Shown: positions 49,675 to 58,883 of the stretch, in pieces
How the letters are laid out: every line of letters starts with the position of its first letter
Position numbering within the stretch: position 1 is the stretch's first letter
DNA from: CAKZLS01 sp963786305
Lineage (GTDB): Bacteria > Pseudomonadota > Alphaproteobacteria > Rhodospirillales > Defluviicoccaceae
DNA: 64,000 nt
Assembly: GCA_963786305.1 (NCBI GenBank)
Contig: CAWAYL010000020.1
Coordinates: 41,138 to 105,137 of the forward strand
Direction of reading: 5' to 3'
Made by a program: the position numbers and the translations under genes
The notes under the pieces: model-generated
The model's input: only the letters and a program-made list of their open reading frames with translations
What the model was told of the DNA's origin: nothing
The model's database searches: none

Positions 49675-50883
49675 CTATTCGGCGGCCACGGGCGCCCTCG
49701 TGCGGACCTCCGAAGGCAGCAGCACGGCGGTGGCGACACCGACGGCCGCGATCGCCGCGAGAACGATGAACAGCCAGGCGAACCCTCCGGTCTGATCATA
49801 AAGCATGCCCTCCATCTTTACCCCCAAGCCGCTGATGCCGAAGGCGAGAATGAACTTGAGCCCGAATGCCAAACCGCGCCAATTGCTGGGCGCATAGCGG
49901 GCGACGAGACTGTTCTCGGCCGGAAGCGCGCCGACGTTGACGGATACCATGACGATGGCGAGCACCACCAGCGAGGCGCCGCTGGCCGCCGACGCGAGGA
50001 GCAGCAAGGGCACCTCCAGGATGAAGCAGGCAATGTAGACGTACTTCAACGGATAGCGGTCGGCCAGGTGGCCCGCCAGGAGTTGCAACCCGCCGGCGGT
50101 GAAATAGACGGCGGCGACGAACACCGAGACACCGAAGACCCCGTCGCTGAGAATGTCGGCCAGCCGTTCGGAGAACACCTTCGGCAGCGCCGGCTGGGTG
50201 GCCTGATAGATCAATCCCGTGCACAGCAAGGTAACGGCGAGGACCCAGACGGCGCGGATGGTGTCCTGACGGGAAGCGGACGGAAGCGGCCGTGCGTCCT
50301 GTCTGGTCTCCACCACCACCCCACGCGCCATCAAGCCGCAGAACACGATACCCGTGCCGACGATCACCGCGCCCGGAACGAGAAACGCCGCGCGCCAGCC
50401 CGAAACCTCGATGAGGGCTCCGGCGATCAACGCCGCCGCCGCCGGGCCGATACCACCGAACACGCCGTTAAGGCCGAGTGCCATGCCGCGTGCCTTGGCG
50501 TTTCGAACCAGCCAGGCGATGCCCACGGGATGATAGATGGACGCGAACAAGCCGGTAACGGCTAGCCACAGCCCGATCTGGAATGGGCTGCCCGCCAGGG
50601 CGGTCATGATCATTGCGCCGCCGGTTCCGAGGAAGAACAAGCCAACCATGCCCGTCGTGCTCCACCGGTCTCCCAGCCAGCCGGCCAATGGCGCGGCGAC
50701 GCCGAACAGAACGTTGCCGACGACGATCAGACCGACGACCTCGCCATGGGTCAAGCCCATGTCGTGTTCCAGGGTGAGTGCCGCGATATAAAATATCGGC
50801 GCGAACATGTGCGAATAGGCGTGCCCCAGGCACGAAAAGCCCAGTGACAATCGTTCTGACCGTGGCGCGGCGTCCGTCCGCAT
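49675..50883 (-). CDS. MFS transporter
   Basis: This is a 12-helix major facilitator of 402 residues from the ATG at 50883. The loop 2-3 signature is 'GWLGDRWSTTGMV' and the equivalent in the second half is 'GHLADRYPLKYVY'. A short hydrophilic loop ('RQDARPLPSASRQD') separates the two halves. It converges with metY, with only 3 bases between the two stop codons. The helix pattern resembles small-molecule efflux or uptake carriers; I cannot name the substrate. Confidence 0.88.
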   Translation of the reverse strand: MRTDAAPRSERLSLGFSCLGHAYSHMFAPIFYIAALTLEHDMGLTHGEVVGLIVVGNVLFGVAAPLAGWLGDRWSTTGMVGLFFLGTGGAMIMTALAGSPFQIGLWLAVTGLFASIYHPVGIAWLVRNAKARGMALGLNGVFGGIGPAAAALIAGALIEVSGWRAAFLVPGAVIVGTGIVFCGLMARGVVVETRQDARPLPSASRQDTIRAVWVLAVTLLCTGLIYQATQPALPKVFSERLADILSDGVFGVSVFVAAVYFTAGGLQLLAGHLADRYPLKYVYIACFILEVPLLLLASAASGASLVVLAIVMVSVNVGALPAENSLVARYAPSNWRGLAFGLKFILAFGISGLGVKMEGMLYDQTGGFAWLFIVLAAIAAVGVATAVLLPSEVRTRAPVAAE

Positions 50884-51145
50884 GCTATTGTCCGTACCCC
50901 GAATGGATACCAAGGCCTGTTTTTCGAATCTCGCCGGCCTACAACCCATACTTGATGCCACCCCCCAGAATGGGCCAGGTGGCATTTGCGTATGGTAAGA
51001 CTTTGACCCGCAAACAAATACAGTGCCCGACTAGTAAGTTGTTTTGCAAACAAAGCCAGTATACGTTAATTGGGTTTAAGGAATGACGCTACGCAGTCTG
51101 ACGTGCGCCATCATAATTTATACAACTTGGCATAGTTCCCCCGAT

Positions 51146-51676
51146 ATGAGAAATCCTCTTAAAGATGAAGGCCCCGATCCCATCGATAAATACGTGGGTT
51201 CGCGTATCAAAGGTAAGCGGACCGGATTGAGAATCAGTCAGGGAAATCTTGGAAATGCGATCGGCGTAACCTTTCAGCAAATCCAGAAATACGAGAGCGG
51301 CGCCAATCGCGTTGGTTCCAGTAATCTGTACAAGATCTCCAGGGCTTTGGGGGTGGATGTCTCGTTCTTTTTCGAGGGAGTCGAAGCGCAATTGGAAACG
51401 GAGGAATTGACGGCCGCCACGGGCATGTCGGACCAGCCCATGATCAAACTCGATATGGAGCCCATGAACTCCCGGCACGCGTCCGAACTCGCCCACAATT
51501 ACTTCCGCATTCCCGATCCTCAGGTGCGCAAGCGGCTTTTCTACCTGGTTCGGGCCTTGGTCGGCGAAGAGTCATCGGACATCGATTGCGAAGCAGACAC
51601 CGATAGCGACATCAATCTCGACGATGACGGTATATCGATGAAAAATCCCTACGCGACAGGTAGTTCCGAGGATTAG
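51146..51676 (+). CDS. XRE-family transcriptional regulator
   Basis: This is a 176-residue DNA-binding protein. A Cro/CI helix-turn-helix spans about residues 15-70 ('ISQGNLGNAIGVTFQQIQKY' ... 'LYKISRALGVDVSFFFEG'). The C-terminal half is acidic ('SSDIDCEADTDSDINLDDDG') and may mediate dimerisation or degradation. The start at 51146 follows a purine-rich stretch and matches the family length. The type is common in Alphaproteobacteria. It diverges from the MFS gene, so it may regulate it; no operator was identified. Confidence 0.87.
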   Translation: MRNPLKDEGPDPIDKYVGSRIKGKRTGLRISQGNLGNAIGVTFQQIQKYESGANRVGSSNLYKISRALGVDVSFFFEGVEAQLETEELTAATGMSDQPMIKLDMEPMNSRHASELAHNYFRIPDPQVRKRLFYLVRALVGEESSDIDCEADTDSDINLDDDGISMKNPYATGSSED

Positions 51677-51698
51677 CCCGCGGCCGGGCTACCGTGCC

Positions 51699-53093
51699 TC
51701 AGCGGAGGTCGGCTTGAGCCAGTTTGCCGCACTTCGGTTGCAGCTCGACCAAGCCCCAACCGAATACGTCGTCACGGCCGGCTGTTCCGAGATCCAGGAC
51801 CCGGCTTCGCAGGGTCTTTCGAATTGCTTCGGGATCCCGCGGATGTCCTCGGGACACGGCGAGGCCGGTAAGGACACTGATATAGGGACTGGCAAAAGAG
51901 GTTCCGCTTTGATACTGCCCGCCGCCGGGTATGGCCGTCCAGACGCGAACGCCGGGCGCGGCGAAATCGATATAGTGCCCCGTGTTGGCGAACTCGTAGA
52001 TGCGTCGGTCGGCATCGACCGCGGTCACGGCGATAACGTCGCCGTACGCCGCCGGATAGGCCGGTCGCTTGGCGGTGCCCCAGTTTCCAGCCGCCGCCAC
52101 CAGTACCAGCCCTTGCCCGCGCGCCTTCTCGACGACCCGATGCACCACCCTGTTTCTAGATCCGGCGATGCTCATGTTGACAACGTCAACCCCCTGCTCC
52201 GCCATCCAGTCGATGGCCAGCAACAACCCCCGCGCGCTTGCCATGACTTTCCGATCGGCGCCGAACTGAAATATGTTGGCGGCGCTCAGCCGCGCGCCCG
52301 GCAGCAGCCCCCCCCACCCCTTTCCGGGCTGAGGGTGCCCCACCATCATCGCCGCCACCGCCGTGCCGTGATTTGCCGGCCCGGGTTGGCGGCCCGACTG
52401 ATGGAACGATCGATAACGCATATCCGTGCCCGCCAGCGCCGGGTGATCGGGCTGGACACCGGCGTCGATCATGCCGAGGTGAACGCCGGCGCCGCAATTC
52501 GTCGGAACGCCGGGCCAGCCGATCAGCATGCGGGCATGGCTGTCGGGAAAACCCTGACCCTGACTCAGTTCATACACGGTATTGACGTCGGTGGTGGTCC
52601 GGGGGAATTGCCGGCGCAGACGTTGAACGGCGCTTGCAACCGACACATTCGAGGGCGTCAGCAGGCGGAGGACCCTCATGTCGAGCGAACGAAGCTGCAG
52701 CATGTCACCCAACCGGAAGCCCTGGGAAAGCACGATGCTCTCAAAGTTAGGCGGAGGGTTGGCGACCAGCACCTCGCCGGATTGATAGGGCGTCGTGCCG
52801 GCGGGCTCGACCGTATTTTCATCGAAGCCGATTTCGCCCGCTGGTGCCGAGGGGCTCACGCCACCGGGCGCCGCGTCCGGCCGCATGCTGTTTGCCGCTC
52901 CCTGGTTGCCGCCGAAAGCGTAGTCGGTGACCTTCGCCCTGCCGCCGAAAACGCGGGTCCCCTCGGCCCGGGCGCCGATCTTCGAGGCCACTTCCAGCGA
53001 AACGGTCTCCGGCTCGCTCTGGGCCCAGTAAAGGCCACCACCCGCGGCGGCGGAGACGGCCAGCAGTCCGGCGGCGATCATAACGGTGCGCAT
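51699..53093 (-). CDS. S8 subtilisin-like serine protease, secreted or anchored
   Basis: This is an extracytoplasmic subtilase of 464 residues. An N-terminal hydrophobic segment (residues 4-23, 'VMIAAGLLAVSAAAGGG') acts as signal or anchor. A poorly conserved region of about 170 residues precedes the catalytic domain. The triad is D210 ('GMIDAGVQPDHP'), H242 ('ANHGTAVAAMM') and S399 ('QSGTSFASPYISV'), with the oxyanion Asn337 in 'AAAGNWG'. The N-terminal part may be a propeptide. It converges with the XRE gene; no substrate is evident. Confidence 0.92.
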   Translation of the reverse strand: MRTVMIAAGLLAVSAAAGGGLYWAQSEPETVSLEVASKIGARAEGTRVFGGRAKVTDYAFGGNQGAANSMRPDAAPGGVSPSAPAGEIGFDENTVEPAGTTPYQSGEVLVANPPPNFESIVLSQGFRLGDMLQLRSLDMRVLRLLTPSNVSVASAVQRLRRQFPRTTTDVNTVYELSQGQGFPDSHARMLIGWPGVPTNCGAGVHLGMIDAGVQPDHPALAGTDMRYRSFHQSGRQPGPANHGTAVAAMMVGHPQPGKGWGGLLPGARLSAANIFQFGADRKVMASARGLLLAIDWMAEQGVDVVNMSIAGSRNRVVHRVVEKARGQGLVLVAAAGNWGTAKRPAYPAAYGDVIAVTAVDADRRIYEFANTGHYIDFAAPGVRVWTAIPGGGQYQSGTSFASPYISVLTGLAVSRGHPRDPEAIRKTLRSRVLDLGTAGRDDVFGWGLVELQPKCGKLAQADLR

Positions 53094-53262
53094 TTGGCAA
53101 ACCCTTCATCCGTTTCGATGCATTGAGACGCTACATGATCGCGGTGAAGACAAATTTAATGGACGCGCGGATTGATCGATCGCTGCATCTCAAGGTTGAT
53201 CGCGCTTGTAGCGCCGTTATTCTCCGTCCGATCTTGTTCTCTCTCACCGGCGGCCCCGGATC

Positions 53263-54600
53263 TTGAACGGAATTTTCTTCGCCATCGTCCTGATCGCCTT
53301 TCTGGTCGCCGGCTATCGGCAGATCGCGGAGTCCGGGCCCGGACCCGATCAGGTCGAACCCATGCAGGCCCTGGCGACGGCGGTGGTGGACAGCGCCGCC
53401 AGCGCGGTGACGCTTGCCATTGGTCTGATCGGCGTCATGACCCTGTTCCTGGGCCTGATGAAGGTGGCCGAGGCCGGCGGACTGCTGGTCATCATCGCCC
53501 GATTGGTGCGACCGTTAATGCAGCGGCTGTTTCCCGACGTCCCCGCCGATCACCCGGCAATGGGGGCGATGATTCTTAATATGTCCGCCAATGTGCTCGG
53601 CCTCGGCAACGCCGCGACCCCTTTCGGCATCCGCGCCATGCAGGAGTTGGACACGCTCAACCCCAACAAAGGTACGGCGACCAACGCCATGGCCCTGTTT
53701 CTCGCCATCAACACGTCCAGCGTCACCTTGCTGCCGACGGGCGTCATCGCTCTCCGCGCCGCCGCCGGCTCTGTCGATCCCGCCGGGATCATGCCCACAA
53801 CCTTGTTTGCGACCATCTGTTCCACCACCGTCGCCATCGTGATGGCGAAATTGTGCCAGCGGTGGTGGACCGCCGCTCCCGCCGCGCCGACAGACGCGAG
53901 CGCCTTGCCATCGGACGTCTCCCCATCCACCTCCTCACCCTCTGAAGCTCAGGACACCGCCATCGACGATGACGCCGTTGTCGAAACCGCCGAAGGCTAT
54001 CCGATGTGGGTCTCGATCCTGGCGCTGGCGGCGATTGCGGGCCTGGTGCCGCTGACCCTGATCTACGGCAAGGCGATCGCGCCTTGGATCATTCCAGGAT
54101 TGATCGTCGGCCTCCTGGGTTTCGGCGTGGCGCGGCGGGTGGCGGTTTACGAGGTGTTCGTCGAGGGGGCGCGCGACGGCTTCCAGGTTGCCGTGCGCAT
54201 CATCCCCTACCTTGTGGCCATCCTGGTGGCGGTCGGCATGTTTCGCGCCAGTGGCGCGCTGGCACTTCTGATCACGCCGCTGGGATCCGTTACCGGACTT
54301 CTCGGATTACCGGCCGAAGCGCTGCCGATGGCCTTGTTGCGGCCGCTTTCGGGCTCCGGCGCTTACGGAATTCTGGCCTCCATCATCAACGATCCCGCCA
54401 TCGGACCAGACAGCTACGCCGGCTATCTCGTAAGCACATTTCAGGGGTCCACCGAAACCACGTTCTATGTGCTTGCCGTCTATTTCGGAGCCGTCGGCAT
54501 ACGTCGAATCCGCCACGCCCTTGTGGCGGCGCTAGCCGCCGACATGGCCGGCATTGCCGCGGCCGTCTTCATCTGCTCGATGCTGTACGGGCCATCGTAA
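53263..54600 (+). CDS. fused SpmA/SpmB nucleoside-recognition (Gate) membrane protein
   Basis: This 445-residue inner-membrane protein corresponds to SpmA and SpmB of spore formers joined in one chain. The first half has 'MTLFLGLMKVAEAGGLLVII' and 'NMSANVLGLGNAATPFG', and the second half has 'FQVAVRIIPYLVAILVAVGM' and 'LRPLSGSGAYGILASIINDP' plus 'GSTETTFYVLAVYFG', both Gate-domain signatures. A hydrophilic linker of about 45 residues (about 205-250) joins them. The likely start is TTG at 53263. Non-sporulating proteobacteria carry this fusion; its transport role is unknown. Confidence 0.9.
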   Translation: MNGIFFAIVLIAFLVAGYRQIAESGPGPDQVEPMQALATAVVDSAASAVTLAIGLIGVMTLFLGLMKVAEAGGLLVIIARLVRPLMQRLFPDVPADHPAMGAMILNMSANVLGLGNAATPFGIRAMQELDTLNPNKGTATNAMALFLAINTSSVTLLPTGVIALRAAAGSVDPAGIMPTTLFATICSTTVAIVMAKLCQRWWTAAPAAPTDASALPSDVSPSTSSPSEAQDTAIDDDAVVETAEGYPMWVSILALAAIAGLVPLTLIYGKAIAPWIIPGLIVGLLGFGVARRVAVYEVFVEGARDGFQVAVRIIPYLVAILVAVGMFRASGALALLITPLGSVTGLLGLPAEALPMALLRPLSGSGAYGILASIINDPAIGPDSYAGYLVSTFQGSTETTFYVLAVYFGAVGIRRIRHALVAALAADMAGIAAAVFICSMLYGPS

Positions 54601-54928
54601 AGAGACCAGACCGCGCCGAACGGACCCGCCCGCGAGGGATCGTATTTGAGCGGTGAAGGCGTTGCCCACCCACCCTTCGCGTGACAAATTAACCCCATTT
54701 GGGGTATTTATCTGGTGCATTACAGGCGGAACCGTGGTTAACTACGGAACGGTTCGGAGTGGGAGAGAATTGATCAGCATGAATTGCCCGTTTCCGTCTT
54801 CCGGAAGTGTATCCGAGGATCAATGCGGTCCGCCATCGATCCTGATATTGTCCTCATTGCCGATTTAATTTGTCGCGGGTCCGGACCGCCGATTCGTTTT
54901 CAGTCCGGAAGATCGCTTTGAAGGCATT
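54601..54928. other. gap with a weak hairpin
   Basis: This 328-base stretch follows the SpmA/SpmB gene. A hairpin ACCCC-ATTT-GGGGT at 54692-54705 could end its transcript. The sequence 54823-54875, read from an ATG, encodes 'MRSAIDPDIVLIADLICRG', which may be the missing N-terminus of the next gene in a shifted frame. Nothing else was recognised. Confidence 0.5.
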
Positions 54929-56113
54929 TTGGTGCTCGACGCCGCCGAAGCCGAAACCGTCGAGATGCTTGTCCGCCAGTCGAATTCCCACCTTGTGCCC
55001 ATCGCGAATCTGACAGACGCGCCCCTCCCCTTCGCGGATTTCCAGGCGGGCGCGCATACTCCGGAAACCGTCGATGCCGCAATAGATGAACTCTCGCGCA
55101 TCGCCCTGGTCGTTCGAACGTTGCCCGAGGACGCTCGTTACAGCGACACGCCGGAGACGATCTTGCTTGCCCGCGCCTACTCGAGAAAACGGGTCATCGA
55201 ACCCGTTTACGACCCGGGCGTTCGCGACTGCGTCAGTTATCCGGCGGCCGGTCTGGTGCGGGCCCCCGGTCGCCGCGCCGAACGAATGACAAGTGCCGGG
55301 TACTTCACGCGAATGTTTTTCGACCGGCTGCATGCTTGTCCCGATTGTGGCTCTTCCCGATTGAACGCCCGAGAAGAATGCTCGGCCTGCCGGTCGGCGG
55401 ACCTGGTGGATAAACCGCTTATTCACCATCGGCCATGCGGTCACCGAGGCCTGGAGGTCGAATTCCGCAAACAAACGCTTTTGATATGTCCGGAATGCCT
55501 GCTGGAACTTCGTCTCGAAGGTGTCGACTACGATAGGCTCGGATGCGCGCACGTCTGCAGATGCTGCGGTCATGTCGCCAGCCGGGCATCGGTCGGATTC
55601 GTCTGCATCGATTGCAGGGCCAGACACGACAGCGAAGCCATCGCCACGCGGGATTTCTACAAGTACGAGCTGACCCGCAAGGGCGAACGCGCGCTGATGT
55701 CCAGTGAACCGTGGTATATGAGGGAGGCGACGACCAACGGTCCACCCCCCCAGGAAGCGACGATCCGCCAGGCGCTGCGCATGCATGCTCGATATGGCCG
55801 GCCGCTGGCCATCCTGAGGATAACTTTGGATCAGGGGAACATGCGGCGCGGCTCTGAGGCGCTGAATGCCATCAGACGCGCGTCGGCTCGCGTCGGAGCG
55901 ATCCTGAATGCGGAAACGCGCGACACCGATATCGTGACCGAGGCCGACAACGGCTTTCTCGTCTACATGCCGGAAACGCCCAGCGACGGCCTGGACGCTT
56001 CCAGCGACCGTCTGCGAAAGCGGATCGGCGCCGGTTTGCCAGCGGACCTCGGTGTCCGCATCACGGCGCTTCGTACCGATGATCTCAGGCTGTCCATGGT
56101 CGAGACCCCCTGA
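54929..56113 (+). CDS. TackOD1-domain protein with degenerate GGDEF-like C-terminus
   Basis: This is a cytoplasmic protein of at least 394 residues. The middle (about 130-235) is a cysteine-rich zinc-binding region: 'HACPDCGSSRLNAREECSAC', 'LIHHRPCGHRGLE', 'LLICPECLLELRLEGVDYDR', 'HVCRCCGH' and 'FVCIDC'. This is the pattern of the TackOD1 output domain. The C-terminal about 130 residues resemble a GGDEF fold that has lost the GG(D/E)EF motif ('RPLAILRITLDQG', 'NGFLVYMPET'). The listed TTG start is doubtful: protein-like sequence continues upstream and a frameshift near 54875 may join an ATG at 54823. It probably senses or transmits a signal; no partner is adjacent. Confidence 0.7.
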   Translation: MVLDAAEAETVEMLVRQSNSHLVPIANLTDAPLPFADFQAGAHTPETVDAAIDELSRIALVVRTLPEDARYSDTPETILLARAYSRKRVIEPVYDPGVRDCVSYPAAGLVRAPGRRAERMTSAGYFTRMFFDRLHACPDCGSSRLNAREECSACRSADLVDKPLIHHRPCGHRGLEVEFRKQTLLICPECLLELRLEGVDYDRLGCAHVCRCCGHVASRASVGFVCIDCRARHDSEAIATRDFYKYELTRKGERALMSSEPWYMREATTNGPPPQEATIRQALRMHARYGRPLAILRITLDQGNMRRGSEALNAIRRASARVGAILNAETRDTDIVTEADNGFLVYMPETPSDGLDASSDRLRKRIGAGLPADLGVRITALRTDDLRLSMVETP

Positions 56114-56251
56114 GCGTTCCTCGAACCGCATCGCTTCTCGCCGTCCGACCTCGGAAACCCCATTTTCTACCAAAACGTGTGTGACTTAATCGTTTGGAAA
56201 GTGCTTCCCGGTAGGCTCTCGACCTTCAGCTCAATCACCGAGGGTCAGTTC

Positions 56252-56737
56252 ATGAGCAGCACACCGGATTCGGAAAGTTCGTTGTTTCAAGATCTCACCG
56301 ATATTTTCATGGAAATGAAGGACTCCCGCCAGGTCGACGTCGAGGCCGCCGTCGAGCGTCGCCTCCGCGAGCATATGCGATCCGCTAGCGGCGTAAACAC
56401 GCGTGGATTGCAGGTAACGTTGACCTGGGCTCTGCCAGACGGACCCGGTGATTGGGCGCTTCAGGCCACCAGCTACAAGACGCTGTCGCACGAAAACATC
56501 GCCAAGGTGTTTCCCAGGGCGGGCAAGCAACGCGGCACTTCCGCCAGCCGCGCTCGACTGAAAGCCCTCCTCAACAAGATCGGCGGCCGCACGGAGCCGC
56601 TGGAACGGCCGGGAATTTGGCATCATATTCCACACCAGCCGGCGTGCGACGAACCTGGCTTAGCTCTACCCACGCCACACGAAAGCGCGGAAGTGTTGCC
56701 CTTTCCGGGCCCGCTAGCCAAAAAAGCCGAACGCTAG
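56252..56737 (+). CDS. hypothetical protein
   Basis: I do not recognise this 161-residue soluble protein. It begins 'MSSTPDSESSLFQDLTDIFM', has an acidic amphipathic N-terminal helix, then 'VTLTWALPDGPGDWALQATS' and a basic stretch 'RAGKQRGTSASRARLKALL', and ends in a Pro-rich tail. The start is chosen where acidic helix-forming sequence begins, though the frame is open from 56177. It follows the TackOD1 gene on the same strand by 138 bases. A hairpin terminator follows. Confidence 0.6.
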   Translation: MSSTPDSESSLFQDLTDIFMEMKDSRQVDVEAAVERRLREHMRSASGVNTRGLQVTLTWALPDGPGDWALQATSYKTLSHENIAKVFPRAGKQRGTSASRARLKALLNKIGGRTEPLERPGIWHHIPHQPACDEPGLALPTPHESAEVLPFPGPLAKKAER

Positions 56738-56762
56738 ACCTGAAAAAACCAGAAAAGAAAAA

Positions 56763-56782
56763 GGGCTGGTACTTACCAGCCC
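56763..56782 (+). terminator. hairpin after the hypothetical gene
   Basis: There is a perfect 9-bp inverted repeat, GGGCTGGTA and TACCAGCCC, separated by 2 bases and placed 26 bases after the stop. The A run lies upstream of the stem, so on the minus strand it would be a hairpin followed by T residues. It can act in either direction. Confidence 0.55.
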
Positions 56783-57185
56783 GAGTTTGAGGAGGGGAGG
56801 GGAGAGAGGGTCTTCAGAGTTGTGCCGAGAGCGAGAGAGGGGATAACTCATCGGCGTTTTTTGTAAGGTCGCCGGGGAAGCGACCCAAGGCTCTGTGCCT
56901 CTTCAAGGGACTGAGTAAAAAGTCAGGATTGGAAAATTTACTCCTCTGTCTGATGAACAGGTGCATGATGCAGTTTGCCCTAAAGTTCCTTGATGTGTGT
57001 CCGCTCGGCTTCATCGGTGTGGTGTCCCGCTGAGGCTCTGTCGCGTTCGAGGCATCAAGGACGTGAGGCAATTGTTAACTTTTCCGGGGCGTGCCGCATA
57101 CCTACCTAATTCGGTAGGTATGGTTGCCGGCGGTGCATTCGGAGAAACCCGCCCGCCCCCGCGTACGGAACATCGCGATCACGCA
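56783..57185. other. gap with an inverted repeat
   Basis: No gene is supported in these 403 bases. A purine-rich run (GGAGGGGAGGGGAGAGAGG) lies at about 56790-56810. A 9-bp inverted repeat ATACCTACC / GGTAGGTAT with a 6-base spacer lies at 57098-57121, between the convergent-side end of the cupin gene and the upstream terminator. It could be an operator or a terminator stem. Confidence 0.55.
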
Positions 57186-57542
57186 TCAAGACGAGGCAAC
57201 GAAGTGCAGGGCAAGCCAGACGGTGGGTCGATTGGGGTCGGTCCATTGCACGCGATGGCGGACATGAGCCGGTATCAGCACGTAGTCCCCGGCGCTCAAG
57301 ATTCGCGCCGCCGCCTCACCTTCAATGAGCAATCGCGCGCATCCCGTCACGACCATGACCCATTCCGCGTCGTGCTGATCGTACCATTCCCCGTCCGGCG
57401 TGACCTGCCCCGTGGAAACGATCCGCATCAACCGAAAGTTCGCGGTCGCCAGCAGAGTGGACATGGCCTCTTCGGCGGTCGGGGCTTCCGGCAGCCCATC
57501 ATACAGATTTCCACTCAACACCTTTGATCGTTCCTGTTTCAT
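57186..57542 (-). CDS. cupin-domain protein
   Basis: This is a small single-domain cupin of 118 residues. The metal-binding motifs are partly visible: 'WYDQHDAEWVMVVTGCARL' (motif 1, with the Asp/His/Glu set) and 'GDYVLIPAHVRHRVQWTD' (motif 2 with His). Family members of this size act as isomerases, dioxygenases or ligand sensors. It diverges from the depolymerase gene. The function remains open. Confidence 0.82.
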   Translation of the reverse strand: MKQERSKVLSGNLYDGLPEAPTAEEAMSTLLATANFRLMRIVSTGQVTPDGEWYDQHDAEWVMVVTGCARLLIEGEAAARILSAGDYVLIPAHVRHRVQWTDPNRPTVWLALHFVASS

Positions 57543-57662
57543 CTGGGGTCATGCCAATGCCGTCATCGTGGACCGATACGCACCGAACCGTTTAAGTATG
57601 TCTGACCTTGCATGAGGCAGGTTCAGTTTATCACTCGGTATGGGTGGCTCAGGGAAGTGAGC

Positions 57663-58853
57663 ATGCGAAATACGATCGTTACGACCATCGTCCTGACGAT
57701 GACGTTGACGGCGGCGGCTTTCCAGGCTGTCGGAGTCCGCGCCGCGGAACCCCTTGGATCCTACGTCATCGATCCGGACGCCATCTCCATCTCCGGCATT
57801 TCGTCCGGCGGCTTCATGGCCAGCCAGTTCCATGCCGCCCATTCGTCTATGGTCATGGGTGTAGGAATCATCGCCGGCGGGCCCTACCAGTGCGCTCGCG
57901 TCAACGCCGGACTCGGCGACTATCTGGGGTCCCTCAAGCAGCTCTGGAACGCGGTCTATGTCTGCTCACACCAGGCGAGCCAATTTCCGCTGATCGGCTT
58001 CCTTCAGCCGTTCCTCGGTCCGCCAGACCCCGATAAATCCGCTACCGCCACCCGGACCGAAGCCGCTAACGGCACAATCGACGCGCTTGAGAACATGCGG
58101 GACGATCATGTCTGGCTGTTCTCCGGAACCAAGGACACCCTCGTGCCGCCGTCGGTGATGGACGCGTTGCACGCATACTACACCGAGATCCTCGGCGGAC
58201 TCGTCGAGACGTCGGAAGACAACATCATCTACGTCGACAATGTGGACGTTCACCACGCCATGGTGGTGGCCACGGAGGGGGACAACAACTGCCTGGAATT
58301 CGCCCTTCCCTACATCAACGACTGCGACTACGACGCCGCCGGCGAGATGCTGGAATTCCTTTATCGCCGGCCCGGAGCAATCTTTAAGTCGCCCGACGCG
58401 TGGAACCGGCAATCGTTGACCGCTTTCGATCAGACGGAATTCTTTCCACCAGGCACAGGGCGCGGCGAGCACGGCGATGGCGCCATCAGCATGAACGACG
58501 TCGGCCACGTTTACGTTCCGGAGACTTGCCGTAATGGCGCCAAGTGCCGTCTGCACGTGGCCCTGCACGGCTGCGAGCAATACCAGGAGAAGGTGGAACA
58601 AGAATGCGGCCGAGATGGCGATTGCCGGTCACACCTGTTCTTTGAGGCGGCCGGCTACAATCGCTGGGCGGAAGCCAATAGTATCATCGTGCTCTATCCG
58701 CAAACCACGGCCTGGGACGGCCCGTCGATCACCCGCACCAATCCCAAGGGCTGCTGGGACTGGTGGGGTTATAGCGGCGAGGATTACGCCACCAAGAATG
58801 GCGGACAGATCCGCGCCATCAAGTCCATGATCGATCGCCTTGCGGGCGGTTGA
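57663..58853 (+). CDS. extracellular PHB/short-chain PHA depolymerase-like esterase
   Basis: This is a secreted alpha/beta-hydrolase of 396 residues from the ATG at 57663. A signal peptide spans about residues 1-28 ('TIVLTMTLTAAAFQAVGVRA'). The nucleophile is S47 in the lipase box 'SISGISSGGFMASQFH', and 'LFSGTKDTLVPPSVM' holds the likely acidic residue. The C-terminal 'HVALHGCEQYQE', 'NSIIVLYPQTTAW' and 'GCWDWWGYSGEDYATK' match short-chain PHA depolymerases with type 2 catalytic domains. It would degrade released polyhydroxybutyrate outside the cell. A pair of cysteines near the C-terminus may form a disulfide. Confidence 0.88.
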   Translation: MRNTIVTTIVLTMTLTAAAFQAVGVRAAEPLGSYVIDPDAISISGISSGGFMASQFHAAHSSMVMGVGIIAGGPYQCARVNAGLGDYLGSLKQLWNAVYVCSHQASQFPLIGFLQPFLGPPDPDKSATATRTEAANGTIDALENMRDDHVWLFSGTKDTLVPPSVMDALHAYYTEILGGLVETSEDNIIYVDNVDVHHAMVVATEGDNNCLEFALPYINDCDYDAAGEMLEFLYRRPGAIFKSPDAWNRQSLTAFDQTEFFPPGTGRGEHGDGAISMNDVGHVYVPETCRNGAKCRLHVALHGCEQYQEKVEQECGRDGDCRSHLFFEAAGYNRWAEANSIIVLYPQTTAWDGPSITRTNPKGCWDWWGYSGEDYATKNGGQIRAIKSMIDRLAGG

Positions 58854-58883
58854 ACGTTGAGAGCAACCAGTGAGGCCAGTCGG

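Noticed and set aside
56814..57071. 85-codon minus-strand frame.
   Set aside because: Unusual composition, no ribosome site, and it lies in a region with terminator-like and repeat features.
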